DNA of 64,000 nucleotides from Lysobacterales bacterium (GTDB lineage Bacteria > Pseudomonadota > Gammaproteobacteria > Xanthomonadales > Rhodanobacteraceae): positions 186,001-250,000 of the forward strand of contig JADJHN010000003.1 of assembly GCA_016707485.1 (NCBI GenBank). The letters are read 5' to 3'. The translations under genes and the position numbers were made by a program. Of this stretch, positions 62,911 to 64,000 are shown one piece after another (the stretch's first letter is position 1; every line of letters begins with the position of its first letter). Below the pieces are notes generated by a model. That model worked only from the letters and a program-made list of their open reading frames with translations, had not been told where the DNA came from and searched no databases.

Positions 62911-64000
62911 ATGAAAAGACGCGACTTCATCCAGCGCGCTCTTTGCGCAACCGCCTCGTCGGCACTGTTCACGGGGTTCGCCGGCAAGTTGGCCCTGGCC
63001 CATGCGGCGGCGGGCAGCGGCCGGCAACTGCTCGGCAACAGCTACCGCGCCCTGGTCTGCGTGTATCTGTATGGCGGCAACGACGCCTTCAACATGCTGG
63101 TGCCGCGAAGTACCGCGGAATACAACCAGTACGCTGCGGCACGCGGCGCCCTGGCGCTGCCTGCAGCGAACCTGCTGGCGCTGAATCCGAGCGTCGCCCC
63201 GATCGGTGGCGCGAGTTTCGGCTTGAATCCGGCCATGCCCTTGCTGCGCGACTTGTTCAATCAGACGCAATCGCCGCTGGCCATCGCCGCCAATGTCGGC
63301 CCCCTGCTTTATCCCATCACCAAGGCCGAATACGAAGCGGGTTCGGTGCCGGTACCAAAGCAGTTGTTCTCGCACAGCGACCAGAGCGTGACCTGGCTGC
63401 AGACGCGCGCCGATGCGCCCGACCGGCGCGGCTGGGGCGGTCGGCTCGCCGACATGTTCCATGCCAGCAATGCCAACCAGCAGTTGTCGATGAATATTTC
63501 CATCGATGGCGAAAACGTGTTCCAGGCCGGCGACGCGGTGTTTCCGTATTTCGTCGGCGAAAATGGCGCGGAAGGCGTCGACGCCGTGCAACCCTGGAAC
63601 GCGGATCGCCGAGCGGCATTCCTCGCCTTGCGGGATGCTGCACATGGCAACGCCCTGCAGCGCCAGTACGCATCCGTCATGCGCCGCTCGATGAACAACG
63701 AAACCATGATCAACGATGCGCTCGATGCCGAGACTGCGCTGGCAACGCAATTCCCGGATACGCGCCTTGGCCGCCAGTTGCGCATGATCGCGCGCTTGAT
63801 CAATGTCCGCGGCGCCCTGCAGATGCAGCGGCAGATCTTCTATGTCGGCCTCGGTGGCTTCGACACCCACGACAACCAGCTCGGCACCCAGGCCGAGCAA
63901 CTTGCCGAACTCGATGCGGCGCTGGCCGCCTTCCACGCGGCCACGATCGAAATGTCGGTGGCGAATGCGGTGACCACCTTCACCGCATCGGAATTCGGTC
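62911..64000 (+). CDS. DUF1501 family Tat-exported protein (3' end cut by window)
   Basis: 363 codons are visible and the frame is still open at the edge. The start MKRRDFIQRAL has a twin-arginine motif (RRDFIQ) and a helix ending in ALAHA, so Tat export is likely. The body carries CVYLYGGNDAFNMLVP, LFSHSDQSVTWLQ and GGFDTHDNQ, all DUF1501 signatures; DUF1501 has a sulfatase/alkaline-phosphatase-like fold. It follows the DUF1800 gene closely and the two are probably co-translated. Confidence 0.9.
   Translation, partial: MKRRDFIQRALCATASSALFTGFAGKLALAHAAAGSGRQLLGNSYRALVCVYLYGGNDAFNMLVPRSTAEYNQYAAARGALALPAANLLALNPSVAPIGGASFGLNPAMPLLRDLFNQTQSPLAIAANVGPLLYPITKAEYEAGSVPVPKQLFSHSDQSVTWLQTRADAPDRRGWGGRLADMFHASNANQQLSMNISIDGENVFQAGDAVFPYFVGENGAEGVDAVQPWNADRRAAFLALRDAAHGNALQRQYASVMRRSMNNETMINDALDAETALATQFPDTRLGRQLRMIARLINVRGALQMQRQIFYVGLGGFDTHDNQLGTQAEQLAELDAALAAFHAATIEMSVANAVTTFTASEFG

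Overview
The window is GC-rich, gene-dense DNA from a gammaproteobacterium. Family content and gene order point to the Lysobacterales (Xanthomonadales), possibly near the Rhodanobacteraceae. That placement is inference from the MetX type, the tig-clpP-clpX-lon-hupB-ppiD block, the pyrG-kdsA-eno-ftsB-ispD-ispF-truD block, the surE-pcm-nlpD-rpoS block, and the intergenic repeat style. I see no prophage, insertion sequence, CRISPR array or replication origin.

Layout. 1-5081: end of a cytochrome c maturation operon (ccmC 3' end, ccmD, E, F, G, H, I). 5083-6863: a MetX-family O-acyltransferase and a cysteine/thiol dioxygenase. 6902-7832: tRNA-Leu(CAA), a foldable element and a PP2C phosphatase. 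7928-13503: a pentaheme secreted cytochrome, dnaQ-rnhA-yafS-like, and divergent gloB-mltD. 13813-22561: ppiD, tRNA-Val, hupB, lon, clpX, clpP and tig, all on the minus strand, followed upstream by five tRNAs (Leu, Lys, His, Arg, Pro) to 23489.

23611-33932 is the main accessory island. It is a four-gene minus-strand operon, in transcription order: a secreted Sel1/coiled-coil/caspase-like protein, a 1637-residue secreted repeat protein (ten Trp-Cys repeats plus a DUF11-like domain), a beta-barrel autotransporter, and a transmembrane Ser/Thr kinase. Spacing is tight (59 nt, 4-nt overlap, 25 nt), so the products probably act together at the cell envelope. I know of no described system with this exact set; it is the best candidate here for something new.

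34141-53000 returns to conserved genes: folP, ftsH, rlmE and divergent yhbY; rpoS-nlpD-yqaA-pcm-surE; smr; truD-ispF-ispD-ftsB-eno-kdsA-pyrG; and parE. Just upstream of eno, in the same frame and with no intervening stop, lies a reading frame for a small secreted protein.

53125-64000 is rich in exported proteins: a lipase-like hydrolase with a palindromic operator over its predicted promoter, a DUF4785-like protein, an HzsA-related one-heme protein, an IPTL-CTERM-like surface protein, a TPR-sulfotransferase, a small cupredoxin, and a DUF1800/DUF1501 pair (the second cut by the window end). The Ccm system would supply haem to the two c-type cytochromes seen here.

Non-coding DNA carries at least two repeat families. 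One is a 49-bp tandem unit ending beside terminators (13.7 kb and 57.8 kb). The other is a GGGAAT-type inverted repeat (45.2 kb and 50.7 kb), one copy of which supplies the last codons and stop of ispD.
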